Positions 32,701 through 45,486 of a stretch of DNA of 64,000 nucleotides are shown piece by piece (the first letter of the stretch is position 1; every line of letters begins with the position of its first letter). The stretch covers positions 1,364,001-1,428,000 of the forward strand of contig CM066308.1 of the NCBI GenBank assembly GCA_033807695.1. Direction: 5' to 3'. A program made the position numbers and the translations under genes. Origin of the DNA: Daedaleopsis sinensis (Eukaryota; Basidiomycota; Agaricomycetes; Polyporales; Polyporaceae). The notes beneath the pieces were generated by a model that was given only the letters and a program-made list of their open reading frames with translations, made no database searches and had not been told where the DNA came from.

Positions 32701-35700
32701 GTGAGCTTCTCGGACGGGAAGCACGACGGGCCGATCCGCGGGCTCGGGCGGAACGTGCCGACGCCGACGCCGACGCTCGATGGGGACGGGGACGGGGACG
32801 ACGACGAGGTGCCGTCTGGGTTCGGGTTTGCGTCGCGTATGGGCGGGGGCGGGGGCGGGGGGGAGGTGCTGTCGGCGCGCTCGAGGCGGATCGCGGACAT
32901 GCTTGGGGGGCTGGCGAACTCGGGTACGTGGTCTTGCGGGAGATTGGGGTTTGTCTGACGGCTGACGGTTGACGACCCCCTCCCCCTTCTACCACAGATT
33001 ACGAGGACGAGGACGAAGACGACTCACCGTCGAGAGCAGGCACGGGCACGTCTGCGCCCCGCCGGCCGAGCACGGGCCCCGGGTCTGGGGCCTCTGCGGG
33101 CGCGAGCCGGCAGGTGTCCCGGCGGGTCTCGCAGCCTCCCACCCCCAACTGGAACTTGACTGCCAACGCAAACGGGACGATGAACGCAAACGCAAACGGG
33201 ACCACAAACACGAACGCGAACGCGACGTTCCTGACGGAGTGCAGCTTCGGGGTCGCGCACGCGCGGCTGGTGCAGGTGCTGACGGACGTGCAGCCGTTCG
33301 AGGCGCACTGGGAGGGCCTGCGCGCGCTCGACCTCGCGCATCGGAATTTGGAGAGCGCGGCGCGCCTGAAGGAGTTCTTGCCGAGGCTTGATTCGCTGTC
33401 TTTGTGAGTGCGGTTTTTTCGTGGGCTGTGGGGTGCGGTTTGTGGACGGTGGGTCGTGGTTTGTGGGTCGTGGACGGCGCACGGTGGACGTGGACGGTGC
33501 ACGGTGGCCCGTGGATTGTGGACGGTGGCCTGTGAACCGTGGACGGTGGATTGTGGCCCGTCGAGCCTGCGTGCGCGTGGGGTGTCTCGCTGAGCGTGCG
33601 TGGATGCCGGGGGCGTCTGTCGGCGGCCAGGCAGCGGGCGCACGGCGGGCTGGACGGGTGTTTTCTCAGCCGGGGGGCACTGTGTACTGACAGCTGACGG
33701 CAATATTCTCGTATGCAGGAACTCGAACCAGCTCTCGTGGCTGAGCGGGATCCCAGGCACGGTGCGGACGCTCTCGGTCGCGGCGAACATGTGAGTCTCC
33801 CTCCGCTGGATTTCGTCGCAGAATTTGCAGCTCACGCGTGGGCACAGGTTGACGGGGGTGACCTCGTTCAGCCACCTCCTGAACCTCGAGCACCTGGACA
33901 TCAGCCGGAACCAGGTCGACTCCCTGCGTCGTGAGTGCCGCTAGCGTGTTTCATGGATTCACACCGTGCTGAGCACATCGTTCGCAGAGCTCGAGTGCCT
34001 GCGGCACCTGCGCGAGCTGCGGGCGGACGAGAACCGGGTCGAGAGCCTAGACGGGCTGCAGAAGATGGACGGGCTGCTGAAGCTGAGCCTGCAGGGGAAC
34101 GCGATCCGCGAGGCGGACCTGCATGGATTCAGGTGGTGAGTTGCCATCAGCGAGGGGTTATCATCCGCTCGAAGATGCCTTCTCGGACTCTCGCCATTTA
34201 TCACGTCTTGTGCTTACACGGGTGTTTGACAGGACGCGGCTGGAGATGCTGAATTTGAGCCATAACAGGATAGCGAGTGTGTGCGGGCTCGGATCGGTCC
34301 CAGCCCTTGTCGCACTCAATCTCGGTGAGCACTTGCGTTCACATAACCGTGCGGGCGCCTGTGGGCCGCGTTTGATGTTCGGTGCGCAGAGTGACAGGCG
34401 GCTGATGGTGTCCGCGTGCAGACAACAATCAATTAGGCGAATTTGAGCCCGAAGCGACGATGGGCCGGCTGCGGATCCTGCGGCTGAGCGCCAACCGGCT
34501 GCAGACGCTGAACGCGGTGCCCTTCCCTAACCTTCGCACGCTCTACGCCGACAACAACGCGCTCGGCACGATCAGCAAGGCCCACAGGCTCACAAAGCTC
34601 GAGAACCTCAGCGTCCGCAACCAGAGCGGCCGGCCTGGCCTGTAAGTCCACCGCTTCCCACCCCGCATTCGTCTGCTAACCGCGCACCCGCCCAGGACGC
34701 TCTCGATCCGCGACGTGCGCGATGTGAAGCGGCTCTATCTGTCTGGTGCGCTCGTGCGAATCCCGCGGTGGCTGACCAATCTGTCCTAACTCGTCGTGCT
34801 CGCGCAGGCAACCCGCTCAAGCCAGGCTTCCTGTCCGAGCCGTGCTACAACCTCGTCTACCTCGAGCTCGCCGCGTGCCGCCTGGGCGCGCTCCCGCCCG
34901 ACTTTGCGCGCATGGTGCCGAACGTGCGCGTGCTGAACCTGAACTACAACCACCTCGAGGACCCGCGCCCGCTCGAGGGCCTGAGCCGCCTCCGGAAGCT
35001 CACCATCATCCACTCGCGCATCAAGGGCGCGAAGCAGCTCGTGCGCGTCCTCCGCGGCATGAAGGACATCGAGATGATCGATTTCAGGTGCGTCGCGTTC
35101 GCGCTCTCGCTCTTCCTCGCTTCAGAGCCCAGCATCCGCATCGCGCGCTCCGTGGGAGAGAACGCGAGGGTGATTGGTGCAGATGAATGGTGAATGGTGC
35201 ATGGAGGGGCGCTGGGAAGCCCTCCGGCATCATTCACGTGCGCGCCCAGAACCAGAACCAGAACCGGTGGCGCGAGTCCTTCCCTGTGTGCGCTCTGAAT
35301 CGCCCACCGCATCCTTGCAATTGCCCGACGGGGTGCGGCCCATCTGCCCACCCTGCGCCCGCCCGCGTGTATCCCTATTGCCACCGCCTTGTTTTTGGCT
35401 GCTCCAGGTCCAAGTCTGGGTTCGCATCTGCATCGTATTGCTAAGTCCTAACTGAATGCCCGATCGCTGACCGTGCTTCCTCCTCTCCGCGTGCCGGTGC
35501 CTCCGCCGTACGGTCCCCAACGCACGCGCACGCGCACGCACATGCAGGATGAACCCCTGCACCCTCGGGTGGTACCTCCCCCTGCTCGTCAAGGACATCC
35601 CAGGGGCGCTGCAGCCGTCCGAAGACGCAGCGCTCCCGCTCCCCGCGCTCGAGCCGCCCGCGCGGCCGGAGGAAGGCTCTACGCACCCCCGCCCGTCCTC

Positions 35701-36076
35701 CTCGTCCTCGTCCTCGTCCGCTCGGGATCCACACGCAGCTCGCGAACAGCACAAGCGGAAAACAGACCGCCCCGCCGCCGCCCCCCTCGCCCTCGCCCTC
35801 GACGCACCCCCCACCCACGCCCCCACCCACGGACAGAGCACGGGGGCAGGCTGGCGCGAGCTGGACGCGAAGTTCCGGCGCGGGCTGCCGGACGACGCGT
35901 ACGTGGGGCGGCTCGCGTACCGCGGGCTCGTGATGCGCGCGTGCCCGCGCGTCGCGCTGCTCGACGGCGTCGCGGTCGAGCGCAAGGAGCGCGATAAGGC
36001 GGAGCGGCTGCTGCGTGGGATCTTCGGCGCGAAGGATGGGGAGGCGGGGGCTGGGGGGGCGGGGGGGAACCTCTGA
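29703..36076 (+). CDS. cdc11: Cdc11/Nud1-like septation (SIN/MEN) scaffold with C-terminal leucine-rich repeats, 1680 aa
   Basis: Eleven exons join in phase: 29703-30789, 30848-32923, 32998-33403, 33719-33790, 33848-33930, 33988-34135, 34233-34324, 34422-34641, 34696-34745, 34808-35087 and 35548-36076. The start is chosen at MATSQPKPAWLTDELAGVDD because it gives the WLTDEL/WIDWEDEE beginning seen in Cdc11 proteins. A long disordered, acidic N-terminal half follows, with repeated NLMDQIRKA/SLMEQIRND motifs and ITPSDVGLLPDRVGKMVFDR. About ten leucine-rich repeats (LEHLDISRNQ, LEMLNLSHNRI, LRILRLSANRL, VRVLNLNYNHL) come next, then an LRR cap, MNPCTLGWYLP, and ALAYRGLVMRACPRVALLDG-type C-terminus. 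Family role: anchors the septation/mitotic-exit GTPase-kinase cascade at the spindle pole body. Introns 3 (~315 bp) and 10 (460 bp) are unusually long. Confidence 0.9.
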
Positions 36077-36109
36077 CTTGAAGGCACCCGAGGGCGAGGC
36101 GAGGGGCGC

Positions 36110-36148
36110 GTCGGTGCTCGGTGCTCGGTGCTCGGTGCTCGGTGTTCG
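36110..36148. repeat. Tandem repeat, unit ggtgctc, about 5 copies
   Basis: It starts 34 bp after the cdc11-like stop codon. The last copy differs by one base (ggtgttc). Confidence 0.85.
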
Positions 36149-39100
36149 GACTCACGCAGCATGCAGCATGTCTCACGATCTATCACACGTACGGCTTGGG
36201 CCACTTCAACTTGTCCTATCGCAGCACATAGTATTACTATCAGCACGACTCTACAGTACTTTACATTTACCTTGACTTTGCTTTGCTTTGTTTTGTTTTA
36301 CGCACTCGAACATGGAACATGTCGGTTCCCTCGCACGCCATACGTTATGTTATGTTTTGTATACGCATGCGTCCATCCTACCGCAACGCACACAGGGACG
36401 CACACACGCGCACGCACACGCGCACGCGCACACGGACCCACGGATACACACCCACGGATACACAGACACAGAACACAGGGACACCGTAGGGACGCAGACA
36501 CACACCAAGTACGCCACGGGAACCCTGAGGATCTGCGCGCACCGCCCCGCCCCGTACACCTGCTCGCTCGCTCGCTCGCCCGCTTTGACCGATGTCTGTC
36601 TGGTGCACGCACGCACGCACGCCGCGGAGCGCACACCCGTGTATGAGCATCGGGGTTACTGCGCGTGCGTTCAAGTAGCGCATGTACGCAGATCGCACCG
36701 CAACGCCGCCGCGTGGACGTGGACGTGAACAACTCGAACTTGATGGTGCGAGGGCAGCGGACTCGGACTCGGACGGTAGCCACGAGCCGCGGGCAGACGC
36801 CGTCCGAGTGGGTGCGCCATGGGCAGCGGGGCGGACACGGTGAAGACGGAGACGGCCAGGCATTTGGAGTTGCTGCTAGTGCTGGCCCGGGAGTGCAGTT
36901 GAGCACCAGCACCGTGGCTGCCGCCCGGGTGTGAGTGCTCGCCGGGTGCGACTCGGAGCGTTTCGAGCTCTTGTCGCCCGGCGGGGAGTCACTGGAGAGG
37001 TGCCGGGTGTTCCTCGCTGCTGCTGCTATGTTTCCCGGTTCCAGAGTCCAGAGTCTAGAGGGCGGAGAGGGTCAGGTTGCGATGGACGGTCACTGTGAGC
37101 ATTACCTGGTACTGCACCCGCCGCATCGTAATGGCGCGCGCTGCCGTCACCGTGACCGTGGCGCGCCAGAGGACCAGCGTCGACTCGGCTCGGCTCGCGT
37201 GCCACTCGACTCGAGTGTGCACCGTGGACGGGAATGTGGACGGGAATGTGGACGCGAATGTGGAGGCGGAGGTGGAGGAGGTGGAGGTGGAGATGCACGT
37301 CCAGCATGCTCGCGACGGCTCCAGCCTCCCACTAGTACCGGTAGCCAGTGCCAATGGGGACGGTTTGTGTGCTGCCGCGGCCCGGGCTGGGGCCACCGTG
37401 ACTGGCAGTGGCAGGGCCGATCGTGCAATTTGTAGCTTAGCTGCCACAGTGACATCCGAATTTAAATTTCAATCGATTCTCGATTCTCGACGCGGGCTTG
37501 ACTTCTTGGCCAGGGTGCGGGTGCGGGTGCGGGTGCGACCCTGCGAGAGGCCCGGGGGCCCGACTGGGAACTGGGATTCCGAGTCCACAGTGCCCTGTCA
37601 GTGAGTGAGGGGGTCCGCAGTGGGCCGGGTAACCGCTGCGGCGCCACTGGGTCTGATAGCACGACCGACCGTCGACTCAGGCTGTCGACGGCTGCTTCGT
37701 GTGCTCGTCGCGGCGCACGTCGACGTTGCAGACGACCCGGAAGGTAGGGCACCGAGCGGTGTACCGGATGCACCCGCTCCGGCTCGGAGTCGATGCCAGT
37801 GCCTGTCGGGGAGATGGCCCGGGGACTCTGAGCGGCGTCCTGCACCTCGGCGCATCGACACCGTGGCTGCTTGTACTAGCGCCAGGAGCATGGAGTGTGC
37901 CAGCAACGGCACCCGCCAGCGAGTCCCACTCCCATTCCCACTGGCGTGGTTATCTCGGGTTGATGAAGGCCGGTGTGCATTGAGCGTCGAGCGTTGGGCG
38001 CATCTCTTCGCAAGCCAGTGCGTTCGGACGACCACAGGTAGCCGTCGGACGGGCGGGACGTGGTTAAACCGCTCCGAGTCGGGTCTGACATGGCGACGAA
38101 CATTGACCGTTGGACGGCGGACGGTGGGCGTTGGACGGTGGGCGTTCACGTTCAAGCTCAAGGACGGCGGACGGTAGGCCGTGATGTCGAAACTTGACGG
38201 ACGCCGGGCTGAGCGCTGAGCGCGCGACGGTGCACGATCGACGACTCGGACTCTTGGTTCACGGGAACGTACGACGTATGTTGCGTGTCGCAAGACGTCA
38301 GTTAGCGTTGCCAGCCGCGGGGGGCACACCGACGAGACGTACACTATTCGTCATACCCAGCGAGGCCTGCGGCCTGCGGTCGCAGCACGGTCACGGTGTT
38401 CCAACTTCCGTGTGCGCGTGCTGGTCGCAGTCCACCAGCGTACGTGTATGTGTTCATCGAGCCCGGCGGCCGTCCCTCAGATCTCAGATCCAGACCTCAT
38501 GGCAAGGCCTCAAGCTGCTGGCAGTGGATTGGCGACCTGCGCGCCGTGACCGTGACCGCGCACGCTGTGAACTTCGAGTTGAACAACGGCCCCTGGATCT
38601 GGATGCATGATGGCGAGTCCGTGTCCTCCTCCGAGTCCGTGTCCGAGTCCTCCTCCGATTCCGGTCGGCGCGTCACTAGATATCACCGGACCGGCGACTC
38701 GGAGGAGCGGGCGTTGAACGTGCTCGATCGCAGCAACAGCCTGAGGGTCCCCGCGTGCAGTTCGATCATCGAGGGGGGTTCGAACGTTAACGTTCAACGT
38801 TCGACGTTCGACGTTCAATGTTCAGGGGTGGGGGTTCTCGGTCGAAGCCGAAGTCGAACTTGGTCACGGTGGGTGTTTCAACTTGAAGAGCTGCAGTGTG
38901 CACGAGGTACGGTCGAGCGTGTTCGGGGAGCGAGCGGAGTTCGAGTTGCCATACGATCATAGATCGGGGAACGGGGAATGGGAAATGGGAAATGAATGGA
39001 TGTACTTAATGTGCTGCTCGGGGAGGTGGAATGCGGGACGCGGCCCCGGGGCCGGGGTTTGAATATATGGCCGGCCGGGCCCGGGGAGCCTCGCACTGCC

Positions 39101-39641
39101 AGTGAACGGTGCGCTGGCACCGGCAGGGAATGCAGAACAGTCTAGTGAAGAATGCAGAATGCAGAGTGCGACGCGGAGAGGAGGGGTTTGGGACTAGCAC
39201 GAGAGGAATGGTACGAACAGTGGTCACGGTATCATAGGACTCCGACCACGAATTGACTCATTGATGGCAGGGGCGGTGCAAGAACGCAAACACAGACCCG
39301 CGCCGGCCACACCGGTGACTATCGGACCTCCGAACCCGGCATTCAATATTCAATATTCAATATTCGACATGCTGGCACATGTGGCTAGCGCATCCCTGCA
39401 CAATCATGCCAGCGCGCACTGCGGGCTGAGACAAGATCGCTGCAGTGACGTATTGTGTTTTCGTGCTTGCGCACAAGACTCGCTGTTCGGATATGTGACC
39501 AGCAGTGAGGCTAAAAATGGCATCGTCGCGGCGGCGAGCATCAGAGCGTACCACAACCCCAGGCCCTTCCTTGCCTTGCCGGGCCGTCTATCACAGCTCC
39601 GCCTCGGCAAAGGCACGCAGAACAAGCATTAGAACATCGCG

Positions 39642-39661
39642 AACAACAACAACAACAACAA
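39642..39661. repeat. Trinucleotide repeat (aac)n
   Basis: About seven copies, followed by catcat and another aac cluster. Confidence 0.85.
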
Positions 39662-42600
39662 CATCATCATCAATTGCAACAACAGCGAAGTCTAGCGCTA
39701 AGCGAGGTGCCCCCCGCGCGGGTTCACGGCATGGGGTTCCCCATCCGCGTCCGCATTAGGCAGGTCGGCGGGGACAAGGTGAAACCCACTGCAGCGGTTA
39801 GCTGCCGAACACGAACACGAACACACTCGTTCCTCCCTCTCGAAGTGGCTGCGCAACCCTGCTGCAGGCGCCGCAGTACTCGGAGTCGGAGGTGCACATG
39901 CACATGCACTAGCACTGCGGGCCGCGCCGAGCGTCCGCTTCGTCATTCAGAGTGGACACCGGGGTGCCAGTGGCTGGCGGCGCGGGGTTCTCGGGCACGC
40001 GCTGCCTAGTACCGTAGTGCGCCGCGGGCGTATTTGCCAGTGCTAGTGGGGGAGGGAGAACGTTCATGCGACGACGACGACGTCGACGGCGCCGGCCATC
40101 AATGTTTAACGTTCATTGTTCATTAATGTCATGCGATGCGATGCTGCGGGGACAGTATGAACCGCGCCCGGCAAATTCGATGAAGTTCGGGTTGTGGACA
40201 ACGTGCTTGTGAGCATGGCCTCACAGTGAGTGGGCGCGTTGTGATACTTGTCGTTGAGAGCCTGAGCCTGAGGGGGCGGCGGACGACGGACGGCCCGCCG
40301 TGTCCATTGCCCAAGTTGGCGGGAGATATTAAGAGGCGGTGCCTGCCAGAGGAATTCGGAGAACTCGCGCGCTGGTGCGCGGATAGTGCGGCGGCGCCCG
40401 CCGTACACGCGCTGGGAGGGTGCAGAGGAGGGACGCGGGTGCGGTTGTCCTCCCTTGTAAGTTGTATTGTTTGTGTTGTTTCTGCGTTCACCGGCAGGTA
40501 GTTACTTGCCATTCAAGTTGTCCGGGGGAGGAGATGGCGCATACGTGCGTCACGGTATGCATGCATGCATCGCCCGGCTCTGATTCCCAGACGCACGCAG
40601 CGGTTTGCGGACGGTGGACTATCAGCGGGCTCGGCGAATATCGATGATTGGGTAATTGGAATCGGATGCGTGATTTGGGGGCACAAGCACAAGATCGGGC
40701 GCAGGCGGGCTCGGGGCACGGTGGCGCACGGACGCATGGACGCACGGACACACGGACGGCCCACCGTCCCACCGTCCCACCGTCGCCGTTCTTGTTCCTA
40801 CGTATACGCATCGGCCGCCGGCGGGGCCTAGGCCGGTGGTTCGGCGGTGGTTTGCGCTTTGTGGTTTGGGGTTCGCGCTCGACGGGTGGTGTGTCGGCGG
40901 GCATGCACCCTCTCTGCCAGCGGTGCGGGTGCGGGTGCGGCAAGGGCGGGCCATCCGAGTCGTAAGCGTAGGCGGAGGGGATGTCACGGCGCAGCCGCCG
41001 CGGAGCTCGGGGCGCGGAGGAAGCTTAAGGAGGGGGAAGGAAGGCGGAAGGAGGACGTCAAAGTTTGGGAACGCGGGGGGCCATCAGCATTATGCCGGCG
41101 GCACGTCATGCATGCATGCGTGCGTGTATGCGTGGGTCTCCGGTGTCCGCGTCCGCGGCTCCCCAGATAGCCAGAGCCATATACCGTATACCGTATACGG
41201 AGCCAGACGATAGAGAGTGTGTGCCGTGAATTTATGAGATGTAAGAGATGGAGATGGGGGAGCGACAGAGACACATTACAGCAGCTCGCGACGTCGCGTG
41301 CGCGCTGACAGCTCTATATCGCGAGAACCGCGATGGCGATGGCGATGGCGAGGCAGGGGGCTGGGGCTGCTGCTGATGCCAGGGATATTGATGCTGCCTG
41401 ATGCACGGTGCAGCGTATGTGCACGGTGCCTAATTTAAAGAGGTTCCACAGGGTGCGGGGCGGGGCGGGGAATCCGCTTCCGAAGCGGAGAAGCCGATGG
41501 GGTCCTGGCCGGGGGAGCTTCCGAGTCGTGGGCGCAGGAGGTGGGTCGCTGGGTCGCTGGTCGGTGCGGCATTAATATTGAATATTGAATATCAAGTGTG
41601 CGGCATGCACGGACACCACCCGTAATATTTTAACGCAAGGTTAGCCTCGCCGTGCACGTACACGTACACGGGCACGGACGTGCGTGCGTGCGTGCTACAG
41701 CCCCCGCGCAGGCGCTCCTCGAGCCTCGTTCGTCGTCGTCGTGGGTCCGGGGCTGGGGCAGGTCTGACGTATGTATAGCACGCCGATAGCTACCTGTGCG
41801 AGCGAGCGAGCGATCGAACGGATGTGTCCGCCGGGCGAGCGTTGAGCGTTGGCCAAGGGTATCACAGATTGGCTTGCGACACTTGCGACACGGGCACGCC
41901 ACGGCCAGCGCGTCTCCAAGGGCCCTCTCTCTCTCTCTGACGGATGACGGATGACGACGACTGCTCTTCTCGGGCGGGGGTCCGTAGGCTGGGTGCAAGT
42001 ACTGGCAAGAGCAGGGGACGGGGACGCGACGGGGACGAGACGGGGACGAGACAGACAGACAGATGGCGGGGCGGGCGGTGGGCGCTGGGGCTGGGGCTGA
42101 AACGCGTCCGTCGATGGTAGAGGTGGAGAACGCGATGGAGAACGCGATGGATGACGTCCGCGCCGGGTGCTGGGATGCTATTCGTGGCCCTCCCTACTCG
42201 AGTATGCATTGCCTGCAGCTCGCCATCCCGGGTAGGCGGGTGGGATAGAACTTGTGGATGATCGCCTGCGCGTGAGGGATCGTCCCGACCGCCGGCCGGC
42301 CCTTCGCTGCCAGTGTCAGTGCCAGTGCCAGTTAGTCGATTGCAACTGATGCACGTATGATGGCCATCTCGCGATCCGTCAATGGCAATGGGCAATGGAC
42401 AATGGACAATGGGGAAACCTCCTCGCGGTTTGTGGGGGCCAACCGTCACGCGTCACGCGTCACCGTGAGTACATCGGGTCCTCCTCCGGACGAGTAACAG
42501 TAGCAGTAGGGCTAGAGCTGGGAGGCGCGTTGGACAGGATGCAGGCACGCCGGCGATGGCGATGGAGATGGGAGCAGCAGCCCCGTGCGCGTGGCCGCCG

Positions 42601-43547
42601 CTCCCTCCGAGTCTCCGAGTCGGACGAGTGGCCAGCGTGCGGTGATCAGGGAGGAGAAGCACGCGCGCCCCAGGTTTTACCGCTCGGCTCGGCTCGGACG
42701 CTGTTCTTTGGACTTTGTACTTTGGCCTGCATTGCACTGGACTGGACTGGACGGCGGCGTATCGTATCGTTGACTGGCTAGGGTCCGGGCCTCCGCTCGT
42801 CGAGGTTCCGGTGGAGCGACTGCGACTGTAACTGCGACTGCGACTGCGACTGGGGCCGATAGCTTCCGAGCTAGAGGCTCCGTCGAGCGTGCAAATTTCG
42901 CTGTGAGCGGAGAGCGTGAGCGTGAGCGTGCGCGTGCGCGTGCTGCTGGGGAGCCCGGATCCTGGATTCTTCCAGCTGGACTCTGGACTCTGGACTCTGG
43001 ACTGTGGGGCGACTGCCATGGTACTGGTACTGGCCAGAGGTGCGGACGGGTGTTGATGAGTACGTACCGGGTGATGCACGCGTGCGGCGACTGAATGGGC
43101 CTGCCTCGAGGGGCGAGGGGCGAGGGGCGCGGGCGACGCGAATTCGGATTTCGACTGCGGGCTGGCGCGCACGACTCAGGATCAGGATCAGGCTGCAGTC
43201 TACCGGTACCTGCGACGCTCGAACCACAGCGGGAAAGCGCAGAGGACGGGGGACGGAGGACGGAGGACGGAGGCGTGACGTGCACAGCCGCATCCGCATC
43301 CGCATCCGGCAACATGGGGTGTGTAAGTGCCCGCTTCTCCCGAGTCCCAAGTTCTTCGGGCCTTCTCGTGCTGTATACGTACTTATAGGATGATGGATGA
43401 TGGATCACATACGCCCCGGCGGCGTGCCTGCGAGCGGAGTGCGCGTGCGACGGGCCCGAGGCACACCTCATCCGCCGTGCTCACCGCGCGAGTCTGAGTC
43501 TGAGCCGCGCCGGGTGCGCATCCTCCCTCCCCATCCGGGTCGATGGA

Positions 43548-43612
43548 AGTGGAGGTGGAGATGGAAGAGGAGATGGAGATGGAAGAGGAAGAGGAAGAGG
43601 AGATGGAGGATC
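43548..43612. repeat. Purine-only gga/gat/aga repeat tract
   Basis: Interspersed ggaagag and ggagatgga units form a purine-rich strand of about 65 bp. This sort of tract can form triplex DNA. Confidence 0.7.
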
Positions 43613-45036
43613 CCTCTGTGTACGCACGCCGCAGAGCCTATCTCTATCTGTCTTCTGTCTTCTGTCTTCTGTGCCCGCTATCAGCCGCACGATGGCGATG
43701 GGCGATGGGCCGCACGTCCAACATGTACAGCGACTTGCAGTCTCCAGCTTCAGCTTCAGCTTCAGTCCGTCTGCCAGAGCCGTGATTGCGTTTGCGTTTG
43801 TGTTTGAATGGGATCGCCTGGCCGCGGCAGCACTGGGATAGACGTGGACGTGGATGGCGGTCGTCGTCGGCCATCGCAGACGCCATCTGCCAGTGCTTGT
43901 ACATCCTTCAAGTTTGTGCGGTGGATGAGCTCGTGATATATAGTGATAGTGATAGAGCCGTGCAGCGCTGTCGCTGTCGCTGTCGACGGTGGGGGATCCG
44001 GAGGAAGTGCACTGCAGGTGCGCTGAGAATACTTAGTCGGTGAGATAACATCGAAAATGACATTGACATTGACGTCGACGAGCGGCGCCCGAAGCGGAGG
44101 CTCGCGGACGAAACGGCGCGCGATCTGGACACGAATCTGCGCCGGATGTGGCAGGTGTGTGTGCAGCGCGCGCGCTCGCTTGAGTTACAGTACCGCGTAA
44201 CGTATACGTCCTGCAGCAGGCTGTGCTCTACTGAACGCCGATGGCTACGTACTATAATAATGAATGGGGGCTGCACGCCATCGTGCATCGTGCATCATGC
44301 ACAGCACCTGTGTCCGCGCACGCCCACGCGGATCAGCGCCCGCGCGAGAAGGCTGCCGCACCGTGCACGGCGCAGCCTGAGGTCGGGGCTGGTGGGAGGG
44401 TGCCGGTGATGAGTGCACGCAGAAGTGCAAAGTGCCCAATGCGAGAGGCCCGCGCTTCGACTTCGACTTCGCGGGGCTGGGCACTGGCTGATGGCTGCAT
44501 CAAACCTAGTCACGGTGCGCTGATACTAATACTATGCATGAGTTCAGGAAGCCCTTCTCCGCTGGCGCCTCGGGCGAGGAACCCGAATGAGGAACGAGGA
44601 AGAGAGGAAGATCGAGGGGCCGCTGCGCTGCGCTGGCACTGGCACTGGCAGCGCGGGTGCACTCGCGTTCGGCACTCGGTACTCGGTACTCGGTACTGGG
44701 TACTCCACACGAGCCCAGGCAGCCATGGCATGGCAGAACACGTCGGACGCCAGCGACAGCGACATCGACCATCGGCGGGCAGCTGCAGCTTCGTCTTCGT
44801 CTTCTGCCTGTACATAGGCTGTATGCATACGCATGGTCGACACACACGTACACGTACACGTACACACGCATACAGTACACCCCGCTTCGGATTCGCGCCG
44901 CGCCGCGTCGGAGCCCGAGCCCGCCTGGGACCCCTGCGCGCGTCGATGGATAAGTACAATGTGCAGCTAACGTGAACCCGCCGCTTCGCAGATGCGCAGA
45001 GATGCGCCGGTCGAACGCTGTCGGACGCTACTTTTG

Positions 45037-45070
45037 AGTTTGCGTTTGCGTTTGCGTTTGCGTTTGCGTT
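45037..45070. repeat. Tandem repeat, unit tttgcg, about 5 copies
   Basis: Direct perfect copies, ending in a variant ttttgcgg. Confidence 0.88.
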
Positions 45071-45458
45071 TTGCGGCTTGTCCTGCCCTGCCCAGACCTC
45101 CGCGCATGCTCGCCTCCGAGTCCGCCTCCGCCTCCGGGAGTCTAGACACCGCCGCCCCCGCCCTTCACATGCCCACGCCCATGCGCCACGAAGCTGTGGG
45201 GGCTACAGTCTACCACTCACGCTGCACGCAGGGCCTGGGCCAGGACCAGGACCGCGCGCGAGCGACACCCGTGCGCCGCGGAGGAAGCGGCGCACGCGCA
45301 CGCGGACCTGCGGAGCGGGAGCGGGAGCGGGGTGCGGCGCGCGCCCGACGAGCTTGTGGCCTGGCCGGCGACTCCCGACGCGGAAGGGGAAGGGGAAGGG
45401 CACCATGCACGGCGGCGCTGCCGGTGGCGAAGCCCTCCCGCGCATCACATCGTCCTCC

Positions 45459-45486
45459 TCGTCTCGTCTCGTCTCGTCTCGTCTCG
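45459..45486. repeat. Tandem repeat, unit gtctc, about 5-6 copies
   Basis: Perfect pentamer copies in a pyrimidine-rich context. Confidence 0.88.

Noticed and set aside
31222..32900. Long minus-strand ORFs (335 and 350 codons) opposite the cdc11-like gene
   Set aside because: They are antisense shadows in high-GC coding sequence. The plus strand has family motifs and in-phase introns.
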